Assembly: GCA_945952175.1 (NCBI GenBank)
Contig: CAMFHW010000009.1
Location: forward strand, 1 to 20,573
Source of the DNA: an uncultured Phenylobacterium sp.
GTDB taxonomy: Bacteria; Pseudomonadota; Alphaproteobacteria; Caulobacterales; Caulobacteraceae
Direction of reading: 5' to 3'
Length of the DNA: 20,573 bases
Shown piece after piece: positions 20,528-20,573 of the stretch; within the stretch, counting starts at the first letter, position 1; each line of letters opens with the position of its first letter. The translations under genes were made by a program, and so were the position numbers. Under the pieces are notes generated by a model. That model did not search any database, was not told the DNA's origin, and saw only the letters and a list, made by a program, of their open reading frames with translations.

Positions 20528-20573
20528 CTGTCTCTTATACACATCTGACGCTGCCGACGACTCCTTACGTGTA
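20528..20573. other. Nextera/Tn5 sequencing adapter with index (not genomic)
   Basis: 20528-20546 is the 19-bp Tn5 mosaic end (CTGTCTCTTATACACATCT). 20547-20560 (GACGCTGCCGACGA) is the reverse complement of the Nextera read-1 adapter. 20561-20568 (CTCCTTAC) is the reverse complement of GTAAGGAG, the i5 index N/S505. GTGTA begins the P5 adapter. This is read-through left in the assembly; any translation or mobile-element call here is false. Confidence 0.97.

Noticed and set aside
20528..20546. Tn5-type transposon end
   Set aside because: It is followed by Nextera adapter and index sequence, so it is a library artefact rather than a natural insertion.
1..20573. CRISPR arrays, tRNA or rRNA genes, prophage or integrase
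   Set aside because: No direct repeat array, no cloverleaf-like segment with conserved T-loop and no phage, transposase or recombinase genes were seen in the window.

Overview
The window is a GC-rich alphaproteobacterial chromosome segment, most likely from Caulobacteraceae (Caulobacter, Phenylobacterium or a close relative). The assignment rests on a ChpT-type histidine phosphotransferase, a complete PhyR-NepR-EcfG general stress response (GSR) module with a HisKA_2-type kinase next to it, and a gene order (phyR, nepR, ecfG, kinase, entericidin-like gene, cheR, cheY-like gene, chpT) that I recall from Caulobacter crescentus. The genus cannot be fixed from sequence alone. The last 46 bases (20528-20573) are not genomic: they are a Nextera/Tn5 adapter with an index, so the contig ends inside a gene.

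Layout. 219-931: two overlapping genes for small membrane proteins (DUF883 and a YqjE/holin-like protein). 1012-1680: Fe-type superoxide dismutase. 1790-1960: small DUF1328 membrane protein. 2026-3689 (minus): diacylglycerol-kinase-like protein and a metallophosphoesterase. 3806-5864: two lipoproteins (glycine zipper; OmpA-like), a minus-strand secreted protein and two short single-pass membrane proteins. 5931-6104 (minus): a second DUF1328 gene missed by length-filtered gene calling. 6190-8003: phyR (minus) divergent from nepR-ecfG (plus). 8019-9743: sensor kinase. 9791-9928: entericidin-like lipopeptide. 10004-11969 (minus): cheR, cheY-like gene and chpT. 12030-12997: DUF3553 protein and a CysQ-type phosphatase. 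13135-13365 (minus): small membrane protein. 13472-16680 (minus): TonB-dependent receptor and PiuC-type hydroxylase behind a Fur-box-like site. 16869-18958: enoyl-CoA hydratase/isomerase-family protein and a glutaryl-CoA dehydrogenase-like protein. 18987-20527: start of a multi-PAS sensor protein, cut by the contig end.

How it works together. The kinase should drive phosphorylation of PhyR, which then binds the anti-sigma factor NepR and frees EcfG. EcfG recognises GGAAC-N16/17-CGTT. Reading both strands I found ten exact matches to that promoter plus one single-mismatch copy, almost all directly upstream of genes: the DUF883 pair, both DUF1328 genes, the lipid-kinase/phosphoesterase pair, the glycine-zipper lipoprotein, the short membrane-protein pair, phyR, nepR-ecfG (two in tandem) and the entericidin-like gene. 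The regulator and a good part of its envelope-directed output therefore sit together in under 10 kb. No wholly new system is evident; the strongest observations are this regulon cluster, the shared palindromic -35 element between phyR and nepR, and the adapter contamination.
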